Counted from the first letter of the stretch, positions 6,077 to 14,364 are shown. The stretch is DNA of 14,529 bases from Treponema sp. (GCA_031290325.1 JAITNU010000129.1:1-14529); one strand, 5' to 3'. Notes: a model not told the origin generated them from the sequence alone. Numbers and translations: made by a program.

Positions 6077-8380
6077 ATGATACATAACGATACGCCGAAA
6101 ACAGTCTTAGTCCTGGGTTCCGGGGGTCTTAAGATCGGCCAGGCCGGAGAATTCGACTATTCCGGGTCCCAGGCCCTCAAAGCGCTCAGGGAGGAAGGCA
6201 TCAAGATCATCCTCATAAACCCCAATATCGCCACGATACAGACCAGTGAAGGCATGGCGGACCGTACCTATTTCCTGCCGGTTACCCCTGAGTATGTGAA
6301 ACAGGTCATTGAAAAGGAAAAGCCCCAGGGCATCCTCCTCTCCTTTGGGGGACAAACTGCCCTGAACTGCGGGGTTGCCCTGGACCGGGAGGGGACCCTT
6401 TACAAGTATGGGGTCCGGGTCCTGGGTACGCCGGTTAAGGCCATTGAGGATACCGAAGACCGGGAACGCTTCGTGAAGCGGCTGGAGGAAATCGGGGTCA
6501 AGTCCCCCCGGAGCATAGCTGTTACCGATACTGGTGAGGCAGTGGCGGCGGCAGAACAGATCGGGTACCCCGTGATGGTACGGGTGGCCTACGCCCTGGG
6601 AGGCGCCGGATCCGGGATCTGCGGGAATGAGGCGGATATCCGGCGGCGCTGTGACCGGGCCTTTGCCCAGACCCCCCAGGTGCTGGTGGAGGAATGGCTG
6701 GGAGGCTGGAAGGAAATCGAGTATGAGGTGGTCCGGGACTGCTACGACAACTGCATCACGGTTTGTAATATGGAGAACTTCGATCCCCTGGGTATCCATA
6801 CCGGGGAAAGCATTGTGGTGGCCCCTTCTCAGACCCTCACCGATTCGGAGTACCACAAGCTCAGGCGCATCGCCATAGCGGTGATCCGGCACCTGGGGAT
6901 AGTGGGGGAATGTAATATCCAATACGCCCTGGACCCTGCTTCCGCGGATTACCGCATCATCGAGGTAAACGCCCGGCTTTCCCGGAGTTCCGCCCTGGCT
7001 TCCAAGGCCACAGGCTACCCCCTGGCCTTTGTTGCTGCGAAACTCGCCCTGGGCTACGCCCTTACAGACATCGAGAACCGCATCACCCGGGTGACCAAGT
7101 CCTGTTTTGAGCCGGCTTTGGATTACTGCGTGGTCAAGGTCCCCCGATGGGACCTGGCCAAGTTCAAGCACGTGGAAAACCGCATCGGTTCTGAGATGAA
7201 GTCCGTGGGGGAGGTCATGTCCATAGGCCGTTCCTTTGAGGAGGCCCTGCAGAAGGCCCTCCGCATGACCGGCATCGGCGCACCGGGACTTGCTGATACG
7301 GATACGCTCTGTGGAAACGGCGGGGCGAATATCAAAGACGCGCTTTCAAAACCCACTGACCGGCGTATCTTCATCATCTACCGCGCCATGCGTGAAGGCT
7401 GGTCCGTGGAACGCATCCACCGGCTCACGAAAATCGACCGCTGGTTCCTTTACAAGATAGCTCATGTGCTGGAAACGGAAACCGCACTGAGATCAGTGAG
7501 GAGTGAGCACGTAGCACTGAGCAATGAAAGCAACGATACGCCATCCCGTGAGCTTCTGGCCCAGGCGAAGCGTCTGGGGTTCTCGGATGCCCGGATTGGC
7601 GAATTCCTGGGTATTCCCGAAGGAAAGGTCCGTTCCCTGCGGGAGACTTATCGCCTGCGGCCTGCGATAAAACAGATCGATACCCTGGCGGCGGAGTATC
7701 CGGCGAAGACCAACTACCTCTACATGACCTACGGCGGGACAGGATTTGGCAGTGGAGATGATGTGACGCCGGCCGGCCGGGGGGTCATGGTCCTGGGGTC
7801 TGGGGCGTACCGTATCGGGAGCAGCGTTGAATTCGACTGGTGCTGCGTGAACGCCGTGGAAACCGCCCGGAAACTGGGCCGCTACTCGATCATGGTGAAC
7901 TGTAACCCCGAAACCGTGTCCACTGATTACGATATGTGCGACCGGCTCTACTTCGAGGAACTCAGCCTGGAACGGGTGCTGGACATCTATGAGCGGGAAC
8001 AGCCTGAGGGGATCATCCTGTCCATGGGGGGACAGATTCCCAATAATCTGGCCACCAAGCTCTACGACGCGGGGACCCTCATCTACGGAACCCGGCCTGA
8101 GTCCATTGACATGGCAGAGGACCGGAACAAGTTTTCCGCCCTCCTGGATAAACTGGAAATCGAACAGCCTGAATGGAAGGAGCTTACGGACTTAGACTCG
8201 GCCCGTGAGTTCGCCGCTGCGGTGGGCTACCCGGTGCTCATCCGGCCCAGCTATGTCTTATCCGGGGCGGCCATGAATGTGGCCTGGGACGACGGGAGCC
8301 TGGGGAAGTTCCTGGGCCTTGCGGCGGATGTGTCTGCAGAGCATCCGGTGGTGATTTCCACGTTCGTGGAAAATTCCTAG
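6077..8380 (+). CDS. carB: Carbamoyl-phosphate synthase large subunit, N-terminal 767 residues up to an in-frame TAG
   Basis: This is the first 767 codons of CarB, which uses two ATP and bicarbonate plus ammonia from CarA to make carbamoyl phosphate. The ATG at 6077 follows AAGAAGGG, 2 bases after carA. Visible: a first pre-ATP-grasp domain (LGSGGLKIGQAGEFDYSG near the N-terminus), ATP-grasp 1 with ALGGAGSG, ENFDPLGIHTGES and EVNARLSRSSALASKATGYP, the helical oligomerisation domain (about 400-555), then the second synthetase half (LGSGAYRIGSSVEFDWC, YVLSGAAM). The GSGG-x-KIGQAGEFDYSG style is of the CAD/Bacteroidetes-like CarB type rather than the E. coli type. The frame ends at TAG 8378-8380 in the middle of ATP-grasp 2, so the product would lack the rest of that domain and the regulatory domain. 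Homologous sequence resumes in the next codon. A short odd insertion lies at about residues 470-487. Confidence 0.93.
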   Translation: MIHNDTPKTVLVLGSGGLKIGQAGEFDYSGSQALKALREEGIKIILINPNIATIQTSEGMADRTYFLPVTPEYVKQVIEKEKPQGILLSFGGQTALNCGVALDREGTLYKYGVRVLGTPVKAIEDTEDRERFVKRLEEIGVKSPRSIAVTDTGEAVAAAEQIGYPVMVRVAYALGGAGSGICGNEADIRRRCDRAFAQTPQVLVEEWLGGWKEIEYEVVRDCYDNCITVCNMENFDPLGIHTGESIVVAPSQTLTDSEYHKLRRIAIAVIRHLGIVGECNIQYALDPASADYRIIEVNARLSRSSALASKATGYPLAFVAAKLALGYALTDIENRITRVTKSCFEPALDYCVVKVPRWDLAKFKHVENRIGSEMKSVGEVMSIGRSFEEALQKALRMTGIGAPGLADTDTLCGNGGANIKDALSKPTDRRIFIIYRAMREGWSVERIHRLTKIDRWFLYKIAHVLETETALRSVRSEHVALSNESNDTPSRELLAQAKRLGFSDARIGEFLGIPEGKVRSLRETYRLRPAIKQIDTLAAEYPAKTNYLYMTYGGTGFGSGDDVTPAGRGVMVLGSGAYRIGSSVEFDWCCVNAVETARKLGRYSIMVNCNPETVSTDYDMCDRLYFEELSLERVLDIYEREQPEGIILSMGGQIPNNLATKLYDAGTLIYGTRPESIDMAEDRNKFSALLDKLEIEQPEWKELTDLDSAREFAAAVGYPVLIRPSYVLSGAAMNVAWDDGSLGKFLGLAADVSAEHPVVISTFVENS
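7484..7535 (+). repeat. Degenerate (C/G)A(G/C)TGAG short repeats inside carB
   Basis: Within about 50 bases the motif appears as CACTGAG, CAGTGAG, GAGTGAG and CACTGAG, with a decayed CAATGAA. It encodes ALRSVRSEHVALSNES in the oligomerisation domain, where relatives as I recall them have a shorter linker. It looks like a small repeat-derived insertion that kept the frame. Confidence 0.5.
8378..8380 (+). other. carB: In-frame amber codon interrupting carB (codon 768)
   Basis: The sequence reads ...FVENS-TAG-EIEIDAVAK..., with no frame change. In CAD-type relatives, as I recall the family, the matching stretch is like KFI-x-x-A-K-E-(I/V)-(D/E)-(V/M)-DAVA, so TAG takes the place of one residue, probably a Lys codon AAG (a single A-to-T change). 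Both sides remain well conserved with no other visible damage. It may be a recent nonsense mutation, a sequencing error, or a suppressed stop. Confidence 0.9.
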
Positions 8381-9328
8381 GAGATCGAGATAGACGCGGT
8401 GGCAAAACGGGGGAAGATACTCTTCGAGGCCATCACCGAACACATTGAAAATGCCGGGGTCCATTCTGGGGATGCCACGGTGGTGCTCCCTGCCCAGCGG
8501 CTCTACATCGAGACCATCAGGAAGATCCGCAAGATCAGCGAGCGGATCACCGAGGCCCTGGATATCACCGGGCCATTCAACATCCAGTTCCTGGCCCAAC
8601 GGAACCAGGTCCGGGTGATCGAGTGCAACCTCCGGGCAAGCCGGAGCTTCCCCTTCTGTTCCAAGATAAGCCGGGTGAATATGATTGACCTGGCGGTCCG
8701 GGCCATGCTGGATGAGAACCTCCAAAAGCCCCCCCGTGCGTCGGCGCTGGACCTGGAATGGGTGGGGGTCAAGGCCGCCCAATTCAGTTTTTCCCGGCTC
8801 CACGGGGCGGATCCGATCAGCGGGGTAGAGATGGCCTCCACCGGGGAAGTGGGCTGCATCGGCACGGACCTGAACGATGCCTTTCTCAAGGCCCTGCTAT
8901 CAGTAGGCTACCGGATCCCCAAGAAGCGGGTGCTCCTGTCCACCGGGCCTATTGAGAACAAACTCGAATTTCTCGATTCTGCCCGGCTCCTCCTTGAGAT
9001 GGGCTATGAACTCTACGCCTCCCGGGGCACCGCCAAGTTCCTCAGCGCCAACGGCGCCCCTGCCACGACCCTCAACTGGCCTCTGGAAAAACGGGAACCG
9101 AACATCGCGGATTTCATCCGGCGCAGGGATATCGATATGATCATCAACATCCCCAAAAACAACGGGGAAACAGAACTCAAAAACGATTATATCATCCGCC
9201 GTATGGCCATAGACTTTGACATACCCCTGTTCACCAACATCAAAGTCGCCCGCCAGTTCATCGACGCCCTGGTGTATCACCGGCAAAAGGGACTTGAGAT
9301 TAGGGCTTGGGAGGAGTACCGGTTTTAG
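8381..9328 (+). pseudogene. carB: carB 3' portion: end of ATP-grasp 2 and MGS-like regulatory domain, separated by the TAG
   Basis: This continues carB in the same frame to TAG 9326-9328; with the upstream part the whole gene has 1083 codons plus the internal TAG, near the normal CarB length of about 1070. It encodes the rest of ATP-grasp 2 (EHIENAGVHSGDAT, FNIQFLA, VIECNLRASRSFPFCSK, MASTGEVGCIG) and the C-terminal MGS-like allosteric domain (VLLSTGP, GYELYASRGTAKFL, DMIINIPKN, TNIKVARQFIDAL). Read alone, the first usable start would be GTG 8399. The only Shine-Dalgarno-like AGGAG (8379-8383) is about 15 bases away, so independent restart is unlikely but not excluded. A separate fragment would be an unusual split CarB. 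The last 29 bases overlap the 3' end of the lipoprotein gene on the other strand. Confidence 0.85.
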
Positions 9329-11570
9329 GCAACTGATCATAGCGGCTCTTCGGATCATAGGTTCCCGACCGGCGTTCCCCGTTAATACTGGGGATCTCAA
9401 TTATCATACCCGGCTCTATCACCACCGGATTCTCAGGATTCTTCATCTGTCGTTTGTTTGCCTCATAGAGGATATACCACAACTGGGGATCATTATACAC
9501 CGCGGGATTGGCGGCAATATTCCAGTAATTGTCTACTCCCAGTTCCATAACAGTATAATACCGGGGGAATGTCCGGGCAGCCGGTTGACGGGCTCCCGTT
9601 TCTGACCCAACCCCTTGAGGAGACTCATCCACTCCTAGGTGGGCTTCCGCTTCTGCCAGCGCATGTTGACAGGCCTCCTCTTCCGCTATGGCCCATTGCT
9701 GGGCCGCTTCTTCCGCTACCGCTTGCCGGTGAACCGTTTCTGCTGCCTGGTGAAGAGCAGCCGCTTCCGCCACAGCCCGTTGCCGGCTCGCTTCGTCTAC
9801 CGCCGCTTGCCAGCGTTCTGCCGCTGCACGGTCTTGATGTGCTGCCGCTGTTTCCGCCGCTTGTTGGTAAGCTGCTACTTCCACTGCCCATTGCCGAGCC
9901 GCTTCTTCTGCTGCTGCTTGTTGAAGTCGGGACTTTTCAGCTTCGGTTCTTTTTTTTATAGCCACTTGTCGAGCCACTTCTGCGGCTATTACCTGCTGAA
10001 GCGTAGTTCTGGTACTGGTGGTTTTCCCACCCTCAGTCTGTTGCCGTGCAGCTGCTTCTACCGCTGCTTGCCGGCGTGCCGCTTCCTGACGAGCTGCTTC
10101 CGCTGCTGCTTGTTGACGAGCAGTTTCTGCTGCCTGTTGGCGTGCGGTTTCTGCTGCTGCTTGTTGACGAGCAGTTTCTGCTGCCACTGCCTGTTGACGA
10201 GTGATTTCTGCTGCCGCTGCCTGTTGGCGTGCGGTTTCTTCCGCTGCTGCTTGTTGACGAGCAGTTTCTGCTGCCGCTGCCTGTTGGCGTGCGGTTTCTT
10301 CCGCTGCTGCTTGTTGGCGAGCAGTTTCTACTGCCACTGCCTGTTGACGAGCGGTTTCTTCCGCTGCTGCCTGTTGGCGAGCTGCTGCTTGCTGACGAGC
10401 GGTTTCTTCCGCTGCTGCTTGTTGACGAGCAGTTTCTGCTGCCGCTGCCTGTTGGCGAGCTGCTGCTTGCTGACGAGCGGTTTCTTCCACCGCTGCCTGT
10501 CGCCGTGCCGCTTCTTCAGCTTCGATTTGCCCGCGACCTGCATCTTCTTGCTGGTGCATAGTCGCTTCTGCCTGCCGGCGTATCGCCAGTTGTGCTGCCG
10601 CCTCCGCTTCTGCTTGCCGCCGTGCCGCATCTTGAACCGCCGTTTCCGCAGCTGCTTGCCGGCGTGCCCCATCTTGAGCCGCTACTTCCGCAGCCGCTTG
10701 CCGCCGCGCCGCATCCTGAGCCGCTGCTTCTGCTTCCCCTTGCCGTCGCGCCGCATCCTGAGCCGCTGCTTCTGCTTCCACTTGCCGCCGTGCCGCATCT
10801 TTGGCTGCTGCTTCTGCTTCCGCTTGCCGCCGTGCCGCGTCTTGAGCTGCTGCTTCCGCAGCCGCTTGCCGGCGCGCCGCATCCTGAGCGGCCGCCTCTG
10901 CTTCTGCTTGCCGCCGTGCCGCTTCATCTGCCGCTGCTTGTAGGCGTGCCACTTCGTCTGCCGTCGTGTTCACCCCGGGTTGTTGTTGAGTTATCCCTTC
11001 CCCCGTAGCTTGCCGGCGTGCTGCCGCTTCCGCCGCCGCTTGTCGTCGAGCTGCATCCTGAGCCGCTGCCTCTGCAGCCGCCTGCCTGCGAGCCGCATCC
11101 TGAGCCGCTGCTTCTGCTTCCGCTTGCCGCCGTGCCGCATCTTTGGCTGCTGCCTCTGCAGCCGCCTGCCTGCGAGCCGCATCCTGTGCCGCTGCCTCTG
11201 CTTCCGCTTGCCGCCGCGCCGCATCTTTGGCTGCCGCTTCCGCCGCCGTTTGCCGTCGCGCCGCGTCCTGAGCCGCCGTCTCCGCTTGCCGCCGCGCCGC
11301 GTCCTGATCCGCTGCTTGCCGCTGCGCCGCGTCTTGATCCGCTGCTTGCCCCTGCGCCACATCTTGATCCGCTGCTTGCTGGGGTACCGCATTTTGAACC
11401 ACCGCGGCTGGTTTTACCTCAACCTGACTCTCGCTTAAAGAGAACCCGGAGAATTGGCCTGAAGAAAAAGTCCACCACTCTTCTACGCTTTGACATCCCG
11501 AAAGGAATAGTATCAGAATACATACCAGCGCCTGTATCATTCCACCTTTGCTCCCCATCAGCCTTCTCAT
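9300..11570 (-). CDS. LysM-domain lipoprotein with very long Ala/Gln/Arg/Glu repeat region
   Basis: A 756-residue protein. ATG 11570-11568 is preceded by GGAGG seven bases away. The N-terminus is a lipoprotein signal: basic residues, hydrophobic ILILF, then lipobox LSGC with the lipidated Cys at 26. Residues about 65-655 are low-complexity and predicted helical, mostly A, Q, R, E and D, like TolA domain II or a single alpha helix. The first part repeats every 14 residues (type AAAEAAAQDAARRQ, about residues 80-323) and the second every 10 (type AAAEETARQQ, about 357-497). The C-terminus (about 671-728, YYTVMELGVDNYWNIA to VIEPGMIIEIP, including NDPQLWYILYEANK) is a LysM peptidoglycan-binding domain. 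This suggests a membrane-anchored tether reaching the cell wall. It is the last gene of a three-gene envelope operon, 23 bases after its neighbour. Its function is unproven; repeat copy number may vary between strains. Confidence 0.8.
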   Translation of the reverse strand: MRRLMGSKGGMIQALVCILILFLSGCQSVEEWWTFSSGQFSGFSLSESQVEVKPAAVVQNAVPQQAADQDVAQGQAADQDAAQRQAADQDAARRQAETAAQDAARRQTAAEAAAKDAARRQAEAEAAAQDAARRQAAAEAAAKDAARRQAEAEAAAQDAARRQAAAEAAAQDAARRQAAAEAAARRQATGEGITQQQPGVNTTADEVARLQAAADEAARRQAEAEAAAQDAARRQAAAEAAAQDAARRQAEAEAAAKDAARRQVEAEAAAQDAARRQGEAEAAAQDAARRQAAAEVAAQDGARRQAAAETAVQDAARRQAEAEAAAQLAIRRQAEATMHQQEDAGRGQIEAEEAARRQAAVEETARQQAAARQQAAAAETARQQAAAEETARQQAAARQQAAAEETARQQAVAVETARQQAAAEETARQQAAAAETARQQAAAEETARQQAAAAEITRQQAVAAETARQQAAAETARQQAAETARQQAAAEAARQEAARRQAAVEAAARQQTEGGKTTSTRTTLQQVIAAEVARQVAIKKRTEAEKSRLQQAAAEEAARQWAVEVAAYQQAAETAAAHQDRAAAERWQAAVDEASRQRAVAEAAALHQAAETVHRQAVAEEAAQQWAIAEEEACQHALAEAEAHLGVDESPQGVGSETGARQPAARTFPRYYTVMELGVDNYWNIAANPAVYNDPQLWYILYEANKRQMKNPENPVVIEPGMIIEIPSINGERRSGTYDPKSRYDQLPKTGTPPKP
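10080..10500. repeat. Tandem 30-bp repeats (10-residue units) in the lipoprotein gene
   Basis: About a dozen imperfect copies of a 30-base unit, recognisable by recurring GCAGTTTCTGCTGCC and GCGGTTTCTTCCGCTG blocks on the plus strand. They encode units of the type AAAEETARQQ on the minus strand, some shortened by a few residues. All units are multiples of three, so gain or loss of copies keeps the frame. Confidence 0.8.
10600..11330. repeat. Tandem 42-bp repeats (14-residue units) in the lipoprotein gene
   Basis: A 42-base unit recurs with small changes, recognisable by the block GCTTGCCGCCGTGCCGCATC and variants followed by TTGAGCCGCTGC-like sequence. It encodes AAAEAAAQDAARRQ-type units. 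The array is interrupted near 10930-11010 by a non-repeat stretch (about GEGITQQQPGVNTTADEVA), which separates an early from a late block. Confidence 0.8.
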
Positions 11571-11593
11571 TCTCTTTCCTCCGAGGTATGGGA

Positions 11594-13114
11594 TTAATAT
11601 TTCATACTAAAGAGCAACGTAAATTTCGTAGCATCCATATCAAGACCGGATGAGATCAAGAGCACATCCACCGCGGTATTGACATTGAAATTAAAGGTAA
11701 GCCCCGTGCCAAATCGTAAGGTAGGCATACTCAGGTTCCGTTCCACCTGCTTGGTGGTATCGTCGCCAACAGTTAACAAGGTTGTGGTCTCATCATACGC
11801 ATACAACAAAATACCAAGCCCTGCATGCATGGCAAAGTGTTCTGGAATAAACCGGAAACTCACCCCCACATCCAGTTCGGGGTTGATGGCAAAAGTAGTA
11901 ATAGTACTCTCCCCGACCGCTGTCTCTGCTCCTCCAGTCGTAGTATCGGTTTTATTCATGATGTTATAGTCGATATCCACTCCCCCTTTCACACCAATGG
12001 ACAGCCGGGTATTCAATTCACTGCTGAACAGAAAAGCGGCGGCAATATGGTTCCGCAAATCAAATAACTCGGTAATGGTTCTATCGTTTTTAATAATACC
12101 ATTATCAGGGGGTACGGTCGTGAAGACGAGTTCAGAGAGATCGGTAATTGCGGCATCATTGTTATTATACATCCGGTACGCGGCGTTATAGCCCAGGCTA
12201 AACTCACTCCGCATCCGGTCGCTCTTGGAAAAATCGAACCCAAGGCTGATTCCCCCTGAAGGCTCAACGTAATCACCCAAATATTCCCAGGTACTATTGG
12301 TTATGTCTGTACGACTATCAATAGCCTGTCCGTCTTCGTCAGTGGTCTCAAACCAAGTCACAAATACATTTTCATTACTGCTTTGACTCAGTTGATGAAT
12401 ATCAAAGGCTGCCCATAACATTGGCCTAAAGGTTATGGAGCTGTTCTTGAATTTCCCCCCAAATTGAACCGAGGGCTTGATGCTGTTCTCGAATTTTGAA
12501 TCAACGAGCATCGTCCTTGTTGAGTTTTCAGGACCTCTAATTGTAATAAACGTCGGGTTATAGGTACCCTCTAAATATTCGGTAAAGCCCAGCTTAATGC
12601 CGATGTTCCCAAAACCGAAGAGGATACCAATATCATTTTTGCTATACGCTGTTCCTGACAACGAACCGGTGGCGGCGTCCATGATACGATGGTCCGTGGA
12701 GGTAACATCATTTGCATCAGTGTTCATCGTATCGTTTTTCGTAATGTTGGCAGGATCACGATTGGTAATCCGTGAAAACAGATCATCTATGAGGCTGCCC
12801 CCATAGGAGATGCCCAGGTACAGGGACCCCAGATTACGCGCATACCCAAGATTAAAACCCTGTTCATCAGACCCGACGAAGGCGAACCAGGTATTCATGT
12901 TTTTCATGTCCCGGTAATACTGCACGGACATAAACCGGTCGATATCTGAATCAAGGGTGCCGATAGTCGCCTTTGACAGACCTGAACGGGGGGAATACAA
13001 AGGCCGCGAATCGGCCTCAGGTATCACCTGCCCGTTCAGACCCGGAACTATGGTTGCAGCCCCAAGCAACAACCCCAACACTACTCGATTCATTCGATGC
13101 ATCATTTTTCCCAT
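11594..13114 (-). CDS. Putative outer-membrane beta-barrel protein (506 aa)
   Basis: ATG 13114-13112 follows AAAGGAG by five bases. The N-terminus is a signal peptide: basic start, hydrophobic VVLGLLLGAATIV, and a likely cut after Gly28 (LNG-Q). The mature part alternates short amphipathic strands and Asp/Asn/Thr-rich loops (for example GSLYLGISYGGSL, IGILFGFGNIGIKLGF, SITFRPMLWAAFDI, TKFTLLFSMKY) and ends in an aromatic residue, Tyr, as BAM-inserted barrels often do. I do not recognise a named family; it looks like the conserved hypothetical outer-membrane proteins common in spirochetes. It is the middle gene of the envelope operon, 50 bases after the first and 23 bases before the LysM lipoprotein. 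A role as a porin or structural barrel anchored through that lipoprotein is inference. Cysteines are absent from the mature region, usual for such proteins. Confidence 0.65.
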   Translation of the reverse strand: MGKMMHRMNRVVLGLLLGAATIVPGLNGQVIPEADSRPLYSPRSGLSKATIGTLDSDIDRFMSVQYYRDMKNMNTWFAFVGSDEQGFNLGYARNLGSLYLGISYGGSLIDDLFSRITNRDPANITKNDTMNTDANDVTSTDHRIMDAATGSLSGTAYSKNDIGILFGFGNIGIKLGFTEYLEGTYNPTFITIRGPENSTRTMLVDSKFENSIKPSVQFGGKFKNSSITFRPMLWAAFDIHQLSQSSNENVFVTWFETTDEDGQAIDSRTDITNSTWEYLGDYVEPSGGISLGFDFSKSDRMRSEFSLGYNAAYRMYNNNDAAITDLSELVFTTVPPDNGIIKNDRTITELFDLRNHIAAAFLFSSELNTRLSIGVKGGVDIDYNIMNKTDTTTGGAETAVGESTITTFAINPELDVGVSFRFIPEHFAMHAGLGILLYAYDETTTLLTVGDDTTKQVERNLSMPTLRFGTGLTFNFNVNTAVDVLLISSGLDMDATKFTLLFSMKY

Positions 13115-13164
13115 AATTACTCCTTTACTAACAACATTATTATCTAAGCGTCAGGAGGCGCTTC

Positions 13165-14364
13165 TCAGAAGCCGAAACGCAGCCCCACAGATACCCCCAG
13201 ACCCTCAAGATTAAAACTACTGGTAAGCTGCGGGGCTTGAAGGGATACCTCAGCATCCAGTTCAACCACCCGCAGATTCAAACCAAGCGCAAGCCGGTGC
13301 TTCCACAGCCGCTCGGTATAACCGGTACCCAGAGCAACTGAAAAGAACCGCATGATATTCATTTGCCCCTCAAGGCCCACATTAAAACATGGTGTATTAC
13401 CATAAATCGTCAAAAAAGATAAACCGATATTGGGCTTGAGGACAAACAGGCTGGTGCCCACCGGCTTAAACAGGGCGTAGCAATCAAACCGCAGCGGACG
13501 GAACACCCTGAAGGACGCATCATCCCGGTAAGTACTGTCAGATACCGGATCATTCAAAGCAAAGTCACCGTCTATCAGCGTATCGTAGAGGTTATCCACC
13601 GCAAAGGTATAACTCAGCTCCATCCGCATCTCATGGTGGAGGAGCGCAGGTATCAGGGGAATATGGCTTATGACCATCCCCACATCCAGGATCGGGAGCA
13701 GCCCGTATTCTCCTGCAAGGGAAAAATCAAAGCCCTTAGCATCGCCCTTCAGTATCTCCATCAGGTCGTCACCGGCAATACTGAGTCCATTTTCCAGGGA
13801 AATGACGGTATACATATCCAACGCAACCGTACCCCCCAGAGTAATCCCGTTCTGGGTATTAAAAATATAAGAGGAATCGGAAACCGGCATATACAAGAGG
13901 GGTACATACATACTGGGCTTAAAGGTAACCCGCAGCCTTCCCAGTTGCACCGCGGTTTTAATACCTACATCAGTGAAGACACTTGCCCCCACAGCGATAT
14001 TCCCCTCAAAGAGATGCTTATTGGCATTGCCCTGGATCAACAACTGGAACAGGGATTTCGGCAGGCTGCTATAAAATAGGGCCTCAACCCCGGCAAATAT
14101 CCCAAACGTAAAACGTTCCCCAAAATTGATATTCATGAAAGTATCTGCCTGGACATTCCCCATAAGGGTAATGTCGTTGAGGGGTACCTTGTTTAAATCA
14201 ATATAGATCGTTTTCCGGTAATTAAAAATATCATTGAAACCTATATAATTGTTCCCAAAGCCTCCTCCGGCATCAACACCGAATTCAACATACCGGCGCG
14301 GTTCTTCAGCCCAGAGGAAACCAAGGCACCAGAGGAACAGGAGTACTCCAATACTTTTTTGCAT
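13165..14364 (-). CDS. Putative outer-membrane beta-barrel protein, possibly DUF5723-like (399 aa)
   Basis: First gene of the envelope operon. I chose ATG 14364-14362 because it starts a clean signal peptide (MQKSIGVLLFLWCLGFLWA, likely cut after Ala19); a GTG seven codons upstream (14385) is a possible alternative start. The Cys in the signal is not in a lipobox, so it is not a lipoprotein. The mature protein is a series of beta-strand-like segments (EFGVDAGGGFGNNYIGF, TFGIFAGVEALFY, LRVTFKPSMYVPLL, FDFSLAGEYGLLPILDVGMVISHIPLIP) and ends in GVSVGLRFGF with a terminal Phe, the usual barrel assembly signal. The FSLAGEY...LDVGMVISHIPLIPA stretch resembles DUF5723-type spirochete/Bacteroidetes outer-membrane proteins as I remember them; this needs a profile search. 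It may act with the two downstream products at the cell surface. Confidence 0.65.
   Translation of the reverse strand: MQKSIGVLLFLWCLGFLWAEEPRRYVEFGVDAGGGFGNNYIGFNDIFNYRKTIYIDLNKVPLNDITLMGNVQADTFMNINFGERFTFGIFAGVEALFYSSLPKSLFQLLIQGNANKHLFEGNIAVGASVFTDVGIKTAVQLGRLRVTFKPSMYVPLLYMPVSDSSYIFNTQNGITLGGTVALDMYTVISLENGLSIAGDDLMEILKGDAKGFDFSLAGEYGLLPILDVGMVISHIPLIPALLHHEMRMELSYTFAVDNLYDTLIDGDFALNDPVSDSTYRDDASFRVFRPLRFDCYALFKPVGTSLFVLKPNIGLSFLTIYGNTPCFNVGLEGQMNIMRFFSVALGTGYTERLWKHRLALGLNLRVVELDAEVSLQAPQLTSSFNLEGLGVSVGLRFGF

Noticed and set aside
6107..7171. Minus-strand open frame of 354 codons
   Set aside because: It lies wholly antisense to conserved carB sequence. Its composition (Gly, Pro, Asp and His rich) is the expected shadow of a GC-rich gene, with no domain seen.
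8378..8380. Pyrrolysine or general amber recoding in carB
   Set aside because: The carB and nearby genes use TAG as a normal stop (for example 9326-9328), there is no insertion element visible, and a Lys-to-amber point change explains the site more simply.
9639..10943. Long plus-strand open frame (434 codons) rich in Cys, Arg, Leu and Phe
   Set aside because: It is antisense to the lipoprotein repeats. Repeat units of 42 and 30 bases keep every frame free of stops, and the product looks like a repeat translation rather than a protein. Other open frames in this region have the same cause.
10080..11330. CRISPR array
   Set aside because: The repeats are contiguous without unique spacers and encode a continuous protein with a lipoprotein signal and LysM domain.
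13140..13175. Inverted repeats (AAGCG/CGCTT and GCTTCT/AGAAGC) between the two barrel genes
   Set aside because: The stems are only five to six base pairs, overlap each other and have no U run, and the region is inside an operon; not enough for a terminator or riboswitch.
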